Assembly: GCA_003167365.1 (NCBI GenBank)
Contig: PMTM01000018.1
Span: forward strand, 32,745-96,744
DNA length: 64,000 nt
From: Spartobacteria bacterium
Lineage (GTDB): Bacteria; Verrucomicrobiota; Verrucomicrobiia; Chthoniobacterales; UBA10450
Direction of reading: 5' to 3'
Positions within the stretch are counted from its first letter, which is position 1. Every line of letters begins with the position of its first letter. Shown here one piece after another: positions 34,912 to 42,667 of this stretch. Below the pieces are notes generated by a model. The model saw only the letters and a program-made list of their open reading frames with translations. It searched no databases and was not told the DNA's origin. A program made the position numbers and the translations under genes.

Positions 34912-36075
34912 TTACAAAGTGCGGCAAAAATCCTGGAAGCGATCGAGACCTTTTTTGATGATGTCGATGCCGGTGGTGTAACTCAGTCGCACGGTTCGAT
35001 CGTCGCCAAACGCGGCGCCGGGAATGACCGCCACATTTGCTTTGCTCAAGAGACGGTCGGCAAAATTCTGCGAGCTCAAGCCGAGCTGGCTGATGTTTAC
35101 CAAGATGTAAAACGCCCCCTGCGGTTTGATCGCGGTGATGTTCGGAATCTTTGAGATGCGATCGAACATGTAGTTGCGCCGCATATCGAACTCTTCGCGC
35201 ATGTCGACGAGCGGCTGCTGGTCGCCCTTCAAGGCGGCGAGCCCGCCGCGTTGCGAGAATGAAGACGGATTCGCGGTGGTGTGACTCTGGATTGAATCGA
35301 CCGCTTTTGCGACAGCTTCAGGCGCGGCCATGTAACCAAGACGCCAACCGGTCATTGCGTAGGATTTGCTGAATCCGTTTACCGTGATCGTGAGATCGTA
35401 GGCTTCCTTCGAAAGGGAAGCGATGCTCACGTGCTTCACGTCGTCGTAAACGAGCTTCTCGTAGATTTCGTCAGACAAAATGTAAATGTCTTCCTCGGTC
35501 GCAACATCGACAATTGCTTGCATCTCTTCGCGCGTGTAAACCGAGCCGGTCGGATTACACGGGCTGTTCAAGATCAGCATCTTCGTGCGCGGCGTCATGG
35601 CGTTCTCGAAATCTTCCGCGCTCATTTTCCAGGCGTTGCGCTCGCTCGTTGGCACAATCACTGGTTCGGCGCCGGCCAATCTCACCATGTCGGGATAGCT
35701 CACCCAATACGGCGCGGGAATGACGACTTCGTCGCCGGCCTGGCAGGTGGCGAGGATGGCGTTATAACACGCGTGCTTCGCGCCGTTGCTTACCACGATC
35801 TGGCTCGCGCGATACGTCACCTGATTGTCGGCTTGGAGTTTCTCCGAAATTGCCTGACGCAATTCAGGGATACCGGAGCTCGGAGTGTATTTCGTAAATC
35901 CCGCCTGCAGCGCTTCGATCGCGGCGGTCTTGATATGCTCGGGCGTGTCGAAATCGGGTTCGCCTGCGCCAAACCCGCAAACATCGATCCCCTCCGCCTT
36001 CATCGCCTTGGCCTTGCTGTCGATGGAAAGCGTAAGAGAGGGAGTTAGCTGGGCGGCGCGTTCGGAAATTTCCAT
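34912..36075 (-). CDS. Aspartate aminotransferase (class I/II, AspB type)
   Basis: About 387 residues from the ATG at 36075; the frame is open to 36096. It is a PLP-dependent fold-type I enzyme interconverting aspartate/2-oxoglutarate and oxaloacetate/glutamate. The catalytic Lys237 lies in NGFSKSYAMTGWRLGY. The PLP contacts NSPCNPTGSVY and SDEIYEKLVYDD, and the substrate loop GEPDFDTP, are conserved as in the thermophile/Rhizobium subgroup (Ib). Some members of this group also act on prephenate, which the sequence cannot exclude. It is preceded 23 bases upstream by the NDP kinase gene on the same strand. Confidence 0.92.
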   Translation of the reverse strand: MEISERAAQLTPSLTLSIDSKAKAMKAEGIDVCGFGAGEPDFDTPEHIKTAAIEALQAGFTKYTPSSGIPELRQAISEKLQADNQVTYRASQIVVSNGAKHACYNAILATCQAGDEVVIPAPYWVSYPDMVRLAGAEPVIVPTSERNAWKMSAEDFENAMTPRTKMLILNSPCNPTGSVYTREEMQAIVDVATEEDIYILSDEIYEKLVYDDVKHVSIASLSKEAYDLTITVNGFSKSYAMTGWRLGYMAAPEAVAKAVDSIQSHTTANPSSFSQRGGLAALKGDQQPLVDMREEFDMRRNYMFDRISKIPNITAIKPQGAFYILVNISQLGLSSQNFADRLLSKANVAVIPGAAFGDDRTVRLSYTTGIDIIKKGLDRFQDFCRTL

Positions 36076-36098
36076 GTCGATCGTAGTAAGTTGCAAAA

Positions 36099-37187
36099 TT
36101 AGGAGCGCACACTATTGCGGTGGAAGAAGTTTTCAATCAAAGGTTTGAAGTTATTCTCGTTCACCTGGACGATTCCCATCTCCCGTTTCGCGTTTTCCAC
36201 CGAATCGGAAGCGTGCGCGGCATTAATCATGATGGTTTGGCCGAATTCTTTTCGAATCGAGCCGGGCGGCGCTTTCGCCGGGTCGGTTGGACCAAGCACT
36301 TCGCGAATCTTTCGAACCGCGTCCACGCCTTGATAAACGATGGCGATGCATTTTTCCGTCCCGGGCTCATCGCGCTTTTCGGGCGGACACTCGCTGGGCT
36401 TCGCTCCGGCCATAAACTCGACGATCTCTTCCCAAGCGCCGCGACCTTTTCCTGGTCCCAGTTTCTTTTCCAGAACCGGCAGCACTGGTCCGTAAAATTC
36501 CTCCGCTTGCGCCACGCTCATGCGGTGAACCTTGAACCCGACAATGTAGAGACCGGTGCGCGAAAAAACTTCGATCACGCCGCCCGGACGTAGGTTAGGA
36601 AATGTGAAATTATCCGGCTTAATTAGGACCAGCGTCTTCTCGATCTTCGCCTCGGCCGGGAAAGTGATGACCTGATCGAGAATTCCGCCGTCGCGATCGG
36701 AAAATTCCGCCCACAATTTCAAGTCGCTCTCCACTGCCTTGGCGTCGAAGGCTGAGAGCACGGCCGGCTCAAAGTAGGTTACCTTCCCCGAGTCGTCGGT
36801 GATGTAGTCGCCGAACGTATCGCGAATCGTCTCGCCGCTGGTGCGCTCGTGCACGATGTGCCCAACCGTGCACTGAACTTTTTCGACCGCGTCCGGTCCA
36901 CGAAAAACCAGGAGCAGCACGCGCGCTCGCTGGCCATTTTGCTCTCCCGAGAAATTCTTCAGGACATAATCGCGAATCAATTCTTGGGTGGCGCGATGCC
37001 GGGCGTCCTTCTCCGTAACGATCGTTTCCGCGTATTTCCTCACCAATTCCGCGCTCGGCGCGAACATGCGCGCCCCGAGCAGATCGAGCCCGGTGCGAGA
37101 AATGAGTCGCGCGATAATCCCGCCGGTGCGCGATTTGCGCATCGAATACGGAGTGACGATGGCGTAGGATAATTCTTCGGCCTGCAT
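36099..37187 (-). CDS. Double-domain nucleoside diphosphate kinase (first domain degenerate)
   Basis: A 362-residue protein, over twice the usual 140-150. Residues 1-145 and about 182-345 each resemble an NDK fold: SYAIVTPYSMRKSRTGGI matches KTLVLIKPDNFTFPNLRPGGV, and GPDAVEKVQCTVGH matches GVDAVRKIREVLGP. Only the second half has the catalytic His (His325 in NAAHASDSVENAKREM). The first half has GETIRDTFGDYI at that place with no His. It should transfer gamma-phosphate between NTPs and NDPs through the second domain, with the first as a structural or regulatory partner. The second domain also carries an insertion (about 240-275). It is in line with aspartate aminotransferase. Confidence 0.88.
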   Translation of the reverse strand: MQAEELSYAIVTPYSMRKSRTGGIIARLISRTGLDLLGARMFAPSAELVRKYAETIVTEKDARHRATQELIRDYVLKNFSGEQNGQRARVLLLVFRGPDAVEKVQCTVGHIVHERTSGETIRDTFGDYITDDSGKVTYFEPAVLSAFDAKAVESDLKLWAEFSDRDGGILDQVITFPAEAKIEKTLVLIKPDNFTFPNLRPGGVIEVFSRTGLYIVGFKVHRMSVAQAEEFYGPVLPVLEKKLGPGKGRGAWEEIVEFMAGAKPSECPPEKRDEPGTEKCIAIVYQGVDAVRKIREVLGPTDPAKAPPGSIRKEFGQTIMINAAHASDSVENAKREMGIVQVNENNFKPLIENFFHRNSVRS

Positions 37188-37280
37188 GATTTCTCGAGCG
37201 GCTTATGATTAAACCGCGTTGTTGCAGAGAAACCTAGGCCGCCAAGCGTCCGGGAACCTAGCTGGCCTCGGTTCCTCGCG

Positions 37281-38171
37281 TCAAACGCGTTTTTTGGAGG
37301 GACGACCTCGGTGTCGTCCGCGTTTGATGGACGCGACGGAGCGCATCCCTCCAGCCAGAATTGCGATCCATTTTCCATGCCGCCGCACACGCACGATGTC
37401 GATCTTGTTCGACCGGAGCGCACGCCGTACCGCTCGCTCCTGAGAGCGTAAGATTCCGGAGAGAATCAGGTAATTAGCGCATTTTAGTTTCGGCAGAATC
37501 TCGATCAACAATTCGCTGAAGAGATTTGCCGTGACGACGTCGATCTGGCACGGGCTTCGCCAACGTCGCACATCGTCGATTCGAAAATCGATACGATCGA
37601 TCCTGTTCATCCGCGCGTTTGCTTTCGCGGTCTTTGTCGCCTGCCGATCATTGTCGATCGCAATCACGCGACCGGCGCCGAAACGTTTCGCTGCCAGCGC
37701 CAAAATCCCGCTGCCCGTGCCCAGATCGAGCATCGACCATCCCGGTTTCAATTTGCGGGAAAATTCTTCAAGCAATCGCAAACTCATCGCGGTGGTCGCG
37801 TGATCGCCGGTGCCGAAGGCGATACCGGCGGGAATAACAAGGTGGAAGGGGCCTCTGTGCCGCGACTCCGCCTGTCCGGCTCGGACTCGGGACAATGAGG
37901 TCCCTCCCACATTTGAGCGAACGACAACAAGGCGTCTCCCGATCTTGATCGGCTCGTCCTCTTGCTCACGCGAAAAACGTTTAAGCCAATCGCGCGGCAA
38001 TTTCTCAAAGTGCCCGCCGAATTCATCTACCAGCCGGCGAGCTTGCGTTGCCGATTGGCAACAGACTTCCAGTTGCAAACATTTTCGTCCCGGCCGCTCA
38101 ATCACAGCCAGTCCGGCGATCGTTTTCGAACTGAGCCAGCGTGGAGTGGCAGATTTTCGCCAGAGATACAT
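37281..38171 (-). CDS. prmA: Ribosomal protein L11 methyltransferase-like, carrying two palindromic-element segments
   Basis: About 296 residues from the ATG at 38171. The C-terminal SAM domain is typical of PrmA: FGTGDHATT, MLDLGTGSGILALAA, VIAIDNDRQA and TANLFSELLIEI. It would trimethylate ribosomal protein L11. Two stretches are foreign to the family. A 23-residue block between VVVRS and HLVIPAG is encoded exactly by a 69-bp palindromic element (37842-37910). The last ~20 residues (about RSVASIKRGRHRGRPSKKRV) come from another element at 37294-37353; family members normally end near the preceding WIAILAG. The frame stays open through both. The N-terminal domain is also weakly conserved. 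The start lies close to a duplicated tRNA-Ser fragment. Confidence 0.85.
   Translation of the reverse strand: MYLWRKSATPRWLSSKTIAGLAVIERPGRKCLQLEVCCQSATQARRLVDEFGGHFEKLPRDWLKRFSREQEDEPIKIGRRLVVVRSNVGGTSLSRVRAGQAESRHRGPFHLVIPAGIAFGTGDHATTAMSLRLLEEFSRKLKPGWSMLDLGTGSGILALAAKRFGAGRVIAIDNDRQATKTAKANARMNRIDRIDFRIDDVRRWRSPCQIDVVTANLFSELLIEILPKLKCANYLILSGILRSQERAVRRALRSNKIDIVRVRRHGKWIAILAGGMRSVASIKRGRHRGRPSKKRV
37294..37353. repeat. Palindromic element A5, encodes the C-terminal tail of PrmA
   Basis: An inverted repeat with outer ends TTGGAGGGA and TCCCTCCA. The left half spans 37294-37320 and the right half 37329-37353. The right arm matches the element in the VOC-protein gene (56056-56080) at 24 of 25 bases by eye. 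It is translated in the minus direction as the last residues of PrmA. Confidence 0.75.
37842..37910. repeat. 69-bp palindromic element B inserted in frame in prmA
   Basis: Two arms of about 31-33 bases (starting GTGGAAGGG, ending CCTCCCAC) form an imperfect inverted repeat around a short centre near TGTCCGG. The length of 69 is a multiple of three, and the prmA frame passes through uninterrupted, adding 23 residues rich in Arg, Gly and Ser just before the conserved SAM domain. Confidence 0.75.
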
Positions 38172-38181
38172 CAAAAGGAAG

Positions 38182-38200
38182 TGGCGGTGAGGGAGGGATT
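38182..38200 (-). repeat. 19-bp duplicate of the tRNA-Ser 3' end
   Basis: These 19 bases are identical to 38357-38375, the CCA end, acceptor 3' strand and part of the T arm of tRNA-Ser, in the same orientation, separated by 156 bases. It resembles an attachment-site duplication or the remnant of a second tRNA copy. The sequence between holds two small hairpins (GGCGCGT/ACGCGCC and TCGAAC/GTTCGA) but no integrase. Confidence 0.7.
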
Positions 38201-38356
38201 ATCCAAAACGTTGCTTTGGCTCTGGAGTTAGATCCCGCAGCGGCGGGATTTGAACCCTGGCGCGTGACGCGCCCCGCCAGTCGAACGGCGTTCGAATCTC
38301 CGTAACATGAAAACGTAGGATGCGTTGCAATCGAGCGATTTGCCGAATCGGGAAAC

Positions 38357-38447
38357 TGGCGGTGAGGGAGGGATTCGAACCCTCGGTACCCTTTTGAGGT
38401 ACGGCGCTTTAGCAAAGCGCTGCTTTCGACCACTCAGCCACCTCACC
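38357..38447 (-). tRNA. tRNA-Ser (anticodon GCU)
   Basis: On the minus strand the gene begins GGTGAGGTGGCTGAGTGG and ends CCTCACC-G-CCA. The 7-bp acceptor stem pairs perfectly. The anticodon loop TTTGCTAAA gives GCT. A long variable arm (GTACCT...AGGGTAC) marks a class II tRNA, and the T loop GTTCGAATC is standard. The CCA is encoded. It reads AGC/AGU codons. It lies between prmA and moeA. Confidence 0.97.
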
Positions 38448-38562
38448 AGCGCGGTCGCGAGAATATGGCGAAGAATTGTCGATTGCCAACACCCGCACCC
38501 GTTGCGTGCTCGCGAATCAATCGCAGTTGCCAATTGTCGATTGTCACTTGAGTAAGTCCGTG

Positions 38563-39750
38563 ATGATCCGCGAAGAAGAGGCGCGTGCGCAAATTATCGA
38601 GACGATTCGGCCACTGCCTGCGCGCCGGGTGCCGATGCTCAAAGCTCTGGATTGTTTCGCAGCTCAAGATTGTTTCGCCCGATTTCCGCTGCCGAATTTC
38701 GACAACTCTGCGATGGATGGCTACGCGGTTGTGGCGAGCGCGTGCCGCGCGGGCAGCCGCTTGCAAATAGTCGGCGAACAGCCGGCTGGCGAAGATCGAC
38801 AACTGCGCGTTTCTCAGGGAGAAGCGGTTCGAATTTTTACCGGCGCTCCGATTCCGGCGGGCGCGGACGCGGTGATCATGCAGGAAGATGTGACGCGCGA
38901 TGGAAACGAAATCATCGCAAATGTAGACATCGATCAGGGCGAGTTCCTGCGTCGTCGCGGCTGCGATTTAAGCGAAGGTCAGAAAACCTTGGGCAAAGGT
39001 GATCGAATCCGCTCGGTCACGCTTGCCTTGCTTGCGTCACAAGGCGTCGAGGAAATAGAGATTGGCGGCGAAGTGCGCGCGTCGCTGATCACGACGGGCG
39101 ATGAACTGGTAACTGCGGGTCAACCGCTCCAATTGGGTCAAATTTACGAGAGCAATTCGACGTTGCTGCGGGCTCTCTTCGAGCGCTGCGGCGCTGTGTC
39201 CGAGTCCGTTCAACATTGCACTGATCACAGCGAGGTTTTGATCGCCGCGCTGAAGGTTGCGGTGACGAACCCGATTCTCGTCATCGCAGGCGGCGTCTCA
39301 GTCGGAGAACACGACTTGGTCCAATCGGCGTTGCGCAGTCTTGGCGCCAAGATCGACATTTGGCGAGTTGCAGTTAAACCAGGCAAACCATTCCTCTTCG
39401 GCCGTCTTGGCGAATGCGCCATCTTTGGGTTGCCGGGAAACCCCGTCTCTGCCTTCGTAACATTCCTGCGGTTCGTTCGGCCCGCCGTTTTGAAAATGAT
39501 GGGCGCGTCCGATTCCGCGCTCGAGTTGCCCAAAATTCCGGCGCGATTGGATGTCGATCTTACGAACGATGGCGAGCGCACCCATTATTTTCGTGGCCGC
39601 CTCGAACAAGGGAAATTCAAGCCGGTCGGCCGTCAGGAGTCGCACGCGCTTTTCGGTTTGAGTCAATCGAACGCGTTGCTTCGACTGCAGCCGGGCGCGA
39701 AACTGGCGCGCGGCGCGACGATCGACGTCCAAATTTGGGATTGGACCTGA
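38563..39750 (+). CDS. moeA: Molybdopterin molybdenumtransferase
   Basis: About 395 residues from the ATG at 38563 (MIREEEARAQ); the frame extends upstream to 38476 but those residues do not match the family. MoeA inserts molybdate into adenylylated molybdopterin, the last step of molybdenum cofactor synthesis. Signature segments are FDNSAMDGYAV, TGAPIPAGADAVI, the MoCF-fold ITTGDEL, AGGVSVGEHD and the FGLPGNPVSA loop, with a C-terminal beta-barrel domain IV (about 315-395). No other Mo-cofactor gene is adjacent. Its end overlaps the long frame in which the marR gene lies, but the MarR start is downstream at 39804. Confidence 0.93.
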   Translation: MIREEEARAQIIETIRPLPARRVPMLKALDCFAAQDCFARFPLPNFDNSAMDGYAVVASACRAGSRLQIVGEQPAGEDRQLRVSQGEAVRIFTGAPIPAGADAVIMQEDVTRDGNEIIANVDIDQGEFLRRRGCDLSEGQKTLGKGDRIRSVTLALLASQGVEEIEIGGEVRASLITTGDELVTAGQPLQLGQIYESNSTLLRALFERCGAVSESVQHCTDHSEVLIAALKVAVTNPILVIAGGVSVGEHDLVQSALRSLGAKIDIWRVAVKPGKPFLFGRLGECAIFGLPGNPVSAFVTFLRFVRPAVLKMMGASDSALELPKIPARLDVDLTNDGERTHYFRGRLEQGKFKPVGRQESHALFGLSQSNALLRLQPGAKLARGATIDVQIWDWT

Positions 39751-39803
39751 TTTTACCTTCCGCGTCGTTTGACAGCACACCCGCGCATTTTAGCTTAAGC
39801 GCG

Positions 39804-40280
39804 TTGAATACGGGAACCGTCACAACGCTTGCGCGAAATCCGACCGATCAAATTCATGGCGATGCTGAGCGCCTGACTCATATTATTTTAGAAATGCAGC
39901 GCTGTTTCGTGCTGCATTTGTGCAAGGAGTTAGCGCCGGGCAACGTCTCGTTCCCGCAGTTTTTCCTGCTTGCTTATCTCGATCACAAAGAGGTCCTGAC
40001 CATGTCCGCTATCGCGCAGAAAATGGGTCATACCACGGCGGCGGCGAGCGGTCTGGTGGCGCGGCTCGAAAATACCGGATTCGTGGTGCGCTCGGTGGCG
40101 CGGGAAGATCGACGCAAAGTCATGGTCTGCATTACGCCGAAAGGTTCGGCCCTGGTGCGCCGGATTCGCCAGGAAATGGTCGGCAACATTATGAAAATAA
40201 TGGAGCACCTCACACCGGACGAACAGAAGGCCTGGCTGCACATTTACAGTAAAATTTATGATTTCTGCCAATCGAAATGA
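39804..40280 (+). CDS. MarR-family transcriptional regulator
   Basis: About 158 residues, with a probable TTG start at 39804 (54 bases after moeA). It has a winged helix-turn-helix (about 58-125: LTMSAIAQKMGHTTAAASGLVARLENTGFV in pieces, then the wing REDRRKVMVCITPKG) flanked by dimerisation helices. Such regulators repress efflux or stress genes and are released by small aromatic ligands. It lies 103 bases upstream of a TolC gene on the same strand, so control of that gene is a reasonable inference. The frame is open up to 39414, but that part is antisense-like shadow of moeA. Confidence 0.85.
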   Translation: MNTGTVTTLARNPTDQIHGDAERLTHIILEMQRCFVLHLCKELAPGNVSFPQFFLLAYLDHKEVLTMSAIAQKMGHTTAAASGLVARLENTGFVVRSVAREDRRKVMVCITPKGSALVRRIRQEMVGNIMKIMEHLTPDEQKAWLHIYSKIYDFCQSK

Positions 40281-40383
40281 CTGTCCTCAGCTCGGTGGCA
40301 ATGTTATCAAGGAACGGTTACATCCTAGCGGATAAGACTCGACTGGGCCACACTCAGCCATAGTTTCATTCCGGCATATCTCG

Positions 40384-41901
40384 ATGCGAAATAAATTCTT
40401 CATTCTGGCGATTGCTATACAAATTTTTACCTGCGGCGGGATCGCCTTCGGAGCAGAGCCCGCGGGCTCTTCGTCGATTGGCCGGCGAAGCTTTACCCTC
40501 GACCAAGCTATTCAAACGGCTCTGCAGCAAAACCCCGCTATTCTTACGGCCCGGCAGGAAATCCGGCGGACCAAGGGTGTGTTCATCCAAGTTCTCTCTC
40601 AAGCTTTGCCGCACATTACCGCGACCGATCAATTTCAACGGACCGATCCACGTCTGCAGACCAGCTATAATACCGGTAGCGGGGTAGTTAGTAGCGGCAG
40701 TGGTCCTTCCCTGGCCGAAGATTCCTATTTGCTTCGCGTTCAAACCACTCAGCTGATTTTCTCCGGCTCCGTCTTTCCGGCGATTCGTGGCGCGGATTTC
40801 CAGCATGACAGCGCTTTCTTTAACTTTCGAAATGTGATCGACCAAACGATCACGACTGTTCGGCAGGAATTTTATCAAGTGATCTTGAATAAGGCGCTCA
40901 TCGGCGTGCAGCAGGAGTCGATCCGATTGCTGGAAAGTCAGTTGAAAGATCAACAAAATCGGTTTGAGGCCGGAACGGTGCCGCGCTTCAACGTTCTTCA
41001 AGCGGAAGTCGCCCTGGCTAATCAGCAACCGTCGCTCATCGCCGCGCGCAATAATTATCGCATCTCGCAGTTGACCCTGATCAGGACGCTTGGTTTGGAT
41101 TTCGATCCGCGCCGCGGCGAAGATCCGGGCCTCGAATGTAAGGGCGAGCTCACTTATCAACCCCGCGTCATCTCTCTCGAGGACGCCATCCAGATTGGCA
41201 AAGAGCGCCGTCCGTTTTTGAAACAACAAAAAGCCAACGTCGATAATCAACGACAACAACTGGGCGTCGCCTACGGCGGGTTGTTTCCCACCATCAACGC
41301 CGACAGCGCCTACGAATGGCAAAGTTCGCCATTCACTTCGGATATTTCCCAGGTCAGCAAAGGCTGGTTTTGGGGCGCAACCGGCACTTGGAATATTTTT
41401 GATGGATTGGCCACGCTCGGACTCGTCAAACAGCAGCGCGCGCTTCTTTTTGAGACGCAGATCACGTACGACGACGCCGTGCGTCAGGTGGAAGTAGAAA
41501 TTCAGACCGCCTACGCCAATCTCCAGAGGGATCGCGAGACGATTGAGAGTCAGGAAAAAACCACGGAGGAAGCGAAGGAAGCTTTGCGCCTGGCCAGTGC
41601 CCGCCTCGGCGCCGGCGCCGGCACGCAGCTCGATGTGTTGAACGCGCAGGTCGCCCTTACTCAAGCCGCTTCGACGGAGTTGCAAGCGCTCTATAGTTAT
41701 AATGCCGACCTGGCCGAGTTCGATCGTGCCACTGCGACGCAGACGATTTATTCCGATCTGATCGATGTGAGTTCAAAACCGGCAAAACCGAAAACAACTT
41801 CTAAGCCGCAGAGTTCGACGACCTCAAGAAAGATAACCACAGAGATGGAGAAGTCGTCCACGGACGCAACACCGACGCCTTCGCCGGGTAGAACGCGCTG
41901 A
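40384..41901 (+). CDS. TolC-family outer-membrane efflux protein
   Basis: A 505-residue OEP protein. The signal peptide covers about 1-23 (AIQIFTCGGIAFGAEP). Two structural repeats, about 40-240 and 265-460, each contain the paired coiled-coil helices (SQLKDQQNRFEAGTVPRFNV; ARLGAGAGTQLDVLNAQ) of the trimeric outer-membrane channel tunnel. The tail after 460 is Ser/Thr/Pro-rich and may be disordered. No adaptor or pump gene is adjacent, unlike the operon at 13.7-20.3 kb, so partners must be encoded elsewhere. It is preceded by a MarR gene and followed 32 bases later by the yfiH-like gene. Confidence 0.93.
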   Translation: MRNKFFILAIAIQIFTCGGIAFGAEPAGSSSIGRRSFTLDQAIQTALQQNPAILTARQEIRRTKGVFIQVLSQALPHITATDQFQRTDPRLQTSYNTGSGVVSSGSGPSLAEDSYLLRVQTTQLIFSGSVFPAIRGADFQHDSAFFNFRNVIDQTITTVRQEFYQVILNKALIGVQQESIRLLESQLKDQQNRFEAGTVPRFNVLQAEVALANQQPSLIAARNNYRISQLTLIRTLGLDFDPRRGEDPGLECKGELTYQPRVISLEDAIQIGKERRPFLKQQKANVDNQRQQLGVAYGGLFPTINADSAYEWQSSPFTSDISQVSKGWFWGATGTWNIFDGLATLGLVKQQRALLFETQITYDDAVRQVEVEIQTAYANLQRDRETIESQEKTTEEAKEALRLASARLGAGAGTQLDVLNAQVALTQAASTELQALYSYNADLAEFDRATATQTIYSDLIDVSSKPAKPKTTSKPQSSTTSRKITTEMEKSSTDATPTPSPGRTR

Positions 41902-41911
41902 TCGCGCCCGC

Positions 41912-41929
41912 ATTGGCGTCAACGCCAAT
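41912..41929. promoter_or_regulatory. Perfect 8-bp hairpin just upstream of yfiH
   Basis: ATTGGCGT and ACGCCAAT with a two-base loop (CA) form a perfect stem ending 4 bases before the yfiH ATG at 41934. It would cover the ribosome-binding region, so it could affect translation initiation or be an operator. There is no T tract, so it is not a terminator. Confidence 0.3.
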
Positions 41930-41933
41930 TGTC

Positions 41934-42602
41934 ATGTCGAGCGAGACCGCTCCACTGTTCGAAGGCTTCGCTGCATTAAGCGAGTTGGCTGATTGCCGTC
42001 ACGTTTTCACCCGACGCATTCCTGGCATTGATGTCTCGCACGACAAAGCCGAGGCGTTGCGACGACTCGATACGGTTCATCACGAAATCCGACGCTCGAT
42101 CGGATTAGAGGATTGGCCGTTGCTCACGGCCGAGCAAGTCCATGGCGACAAAATTGAGATTATCGATCTACCGCTTGAATCCGATCAACACTTCGCAGGT
42201 CGCGACGGTTTCATCACTAATCAGCGCGGTATCGCACTCGGCATTTACGTGGCCGACTGCTGCGCCGTTTACATCGTCGATCCAATCACACCCGCCATCG
42301 GCCTCGTGCATTCCGGGAAAAAAGGAACCGAGCTGGCCATTGCCGCGAAAACAATCGAGCAAATGACTGCGCGATTCGGATGCGAATCCGCGAACATGAT
42401 CGTGCAACTCAGTCCCTGCATTCGCCCGCCGCATTATGAAATAGATTTCGCGTCGCAAATCGTCGAGCAATGCCGCGCCCAAAGCGTGAAACAAATCCAC
42501 GAAAGCGGCGTCTGCACCGCCTGCCATCCCGATCTTTACTATTCCTATCGCGCCGAAAAAGGCCGCACCGGCCGCATGCTGGCGCTCCTTGGTCTCAGGT
42601 AG
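41934..42602 (+). CDS. pgeF: YfiH/PgeF-family purine nucleoside phosphorylase / peptidoglycan editing factor
   Basis: About 222 residues from the ATG at 41934 (a TTG at 41913 is also in frame). The CNF1/YfiH-like fold carries the zinc triad His (AEQVHGDK), Cys (ADCCAVYIVDP) and His (GLVHSGKKGT). Members act as multicopper-independent adenosine phosphorylases/deaminases in E. coli and human (FAMIN/LACC1), and PgeF edits L-Ser-containing muropeptides. Length is near the family's 240. Its TAG stop codon lies within an element of palindromic family A (42596-42662), so the element sets the C-terminus. Confidence 0.88.
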   Translation: MSSETAPLFEGFAALSELADCRHVFTRRIPGIDVSHDKAEALRRLDTVHHEIRRSIGLEDWPLLTAEQVHGDKIEIIDLPLESDQHFAGRDGFITNQRGIALGIYVADCCAVYIVDPITPAIGLVHSGKKGTELAIAAKTIEQMTARFGCESANMIVQLSPCIRPPHYEIDFASQIVEQCRAQSVKQIHESGVCTACHPDLYYSYRAEKGRTGRMLALLGLR

Positions 42603-42662
42603 GGACGGCTCTCCGAGCCGTCCGTCGAACTTTGATGGACGCACGCTCGGGGTCCCGGCCTA
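42596..42662. repeat. Palindromic element A1, contains the yfiH stop codon
   Basis: Within it GGACGGCTC and GAGCCGTCC form a 9-bp stem with a 3-base loop. The outer ends AGGTAGGGAC and GTCCCGGCCTA pair imperfectly. The TAG at 42600-42602 ends yfiH. The element fills the gap between yfiH and the convergent lpxA paralogue. Confidence 0.75.
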
Positions 42663-42667
42663 CTTCT

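Noticed and set aside
34800..35154. 117-residue plus-strand frame over element D and the aminotransferase 3' end
   Set aside because: It crosses a repeat and is antisense to the aminotransferase; no domain match.
38201..38356. A second tRNA gene between the tRNA-Ser fragment and the real tRNA-Ser
   Set aside because: There is a T-loop-like GTTCAAATC, but the stems do not pair as a tRNA and there is no anticodon arm.
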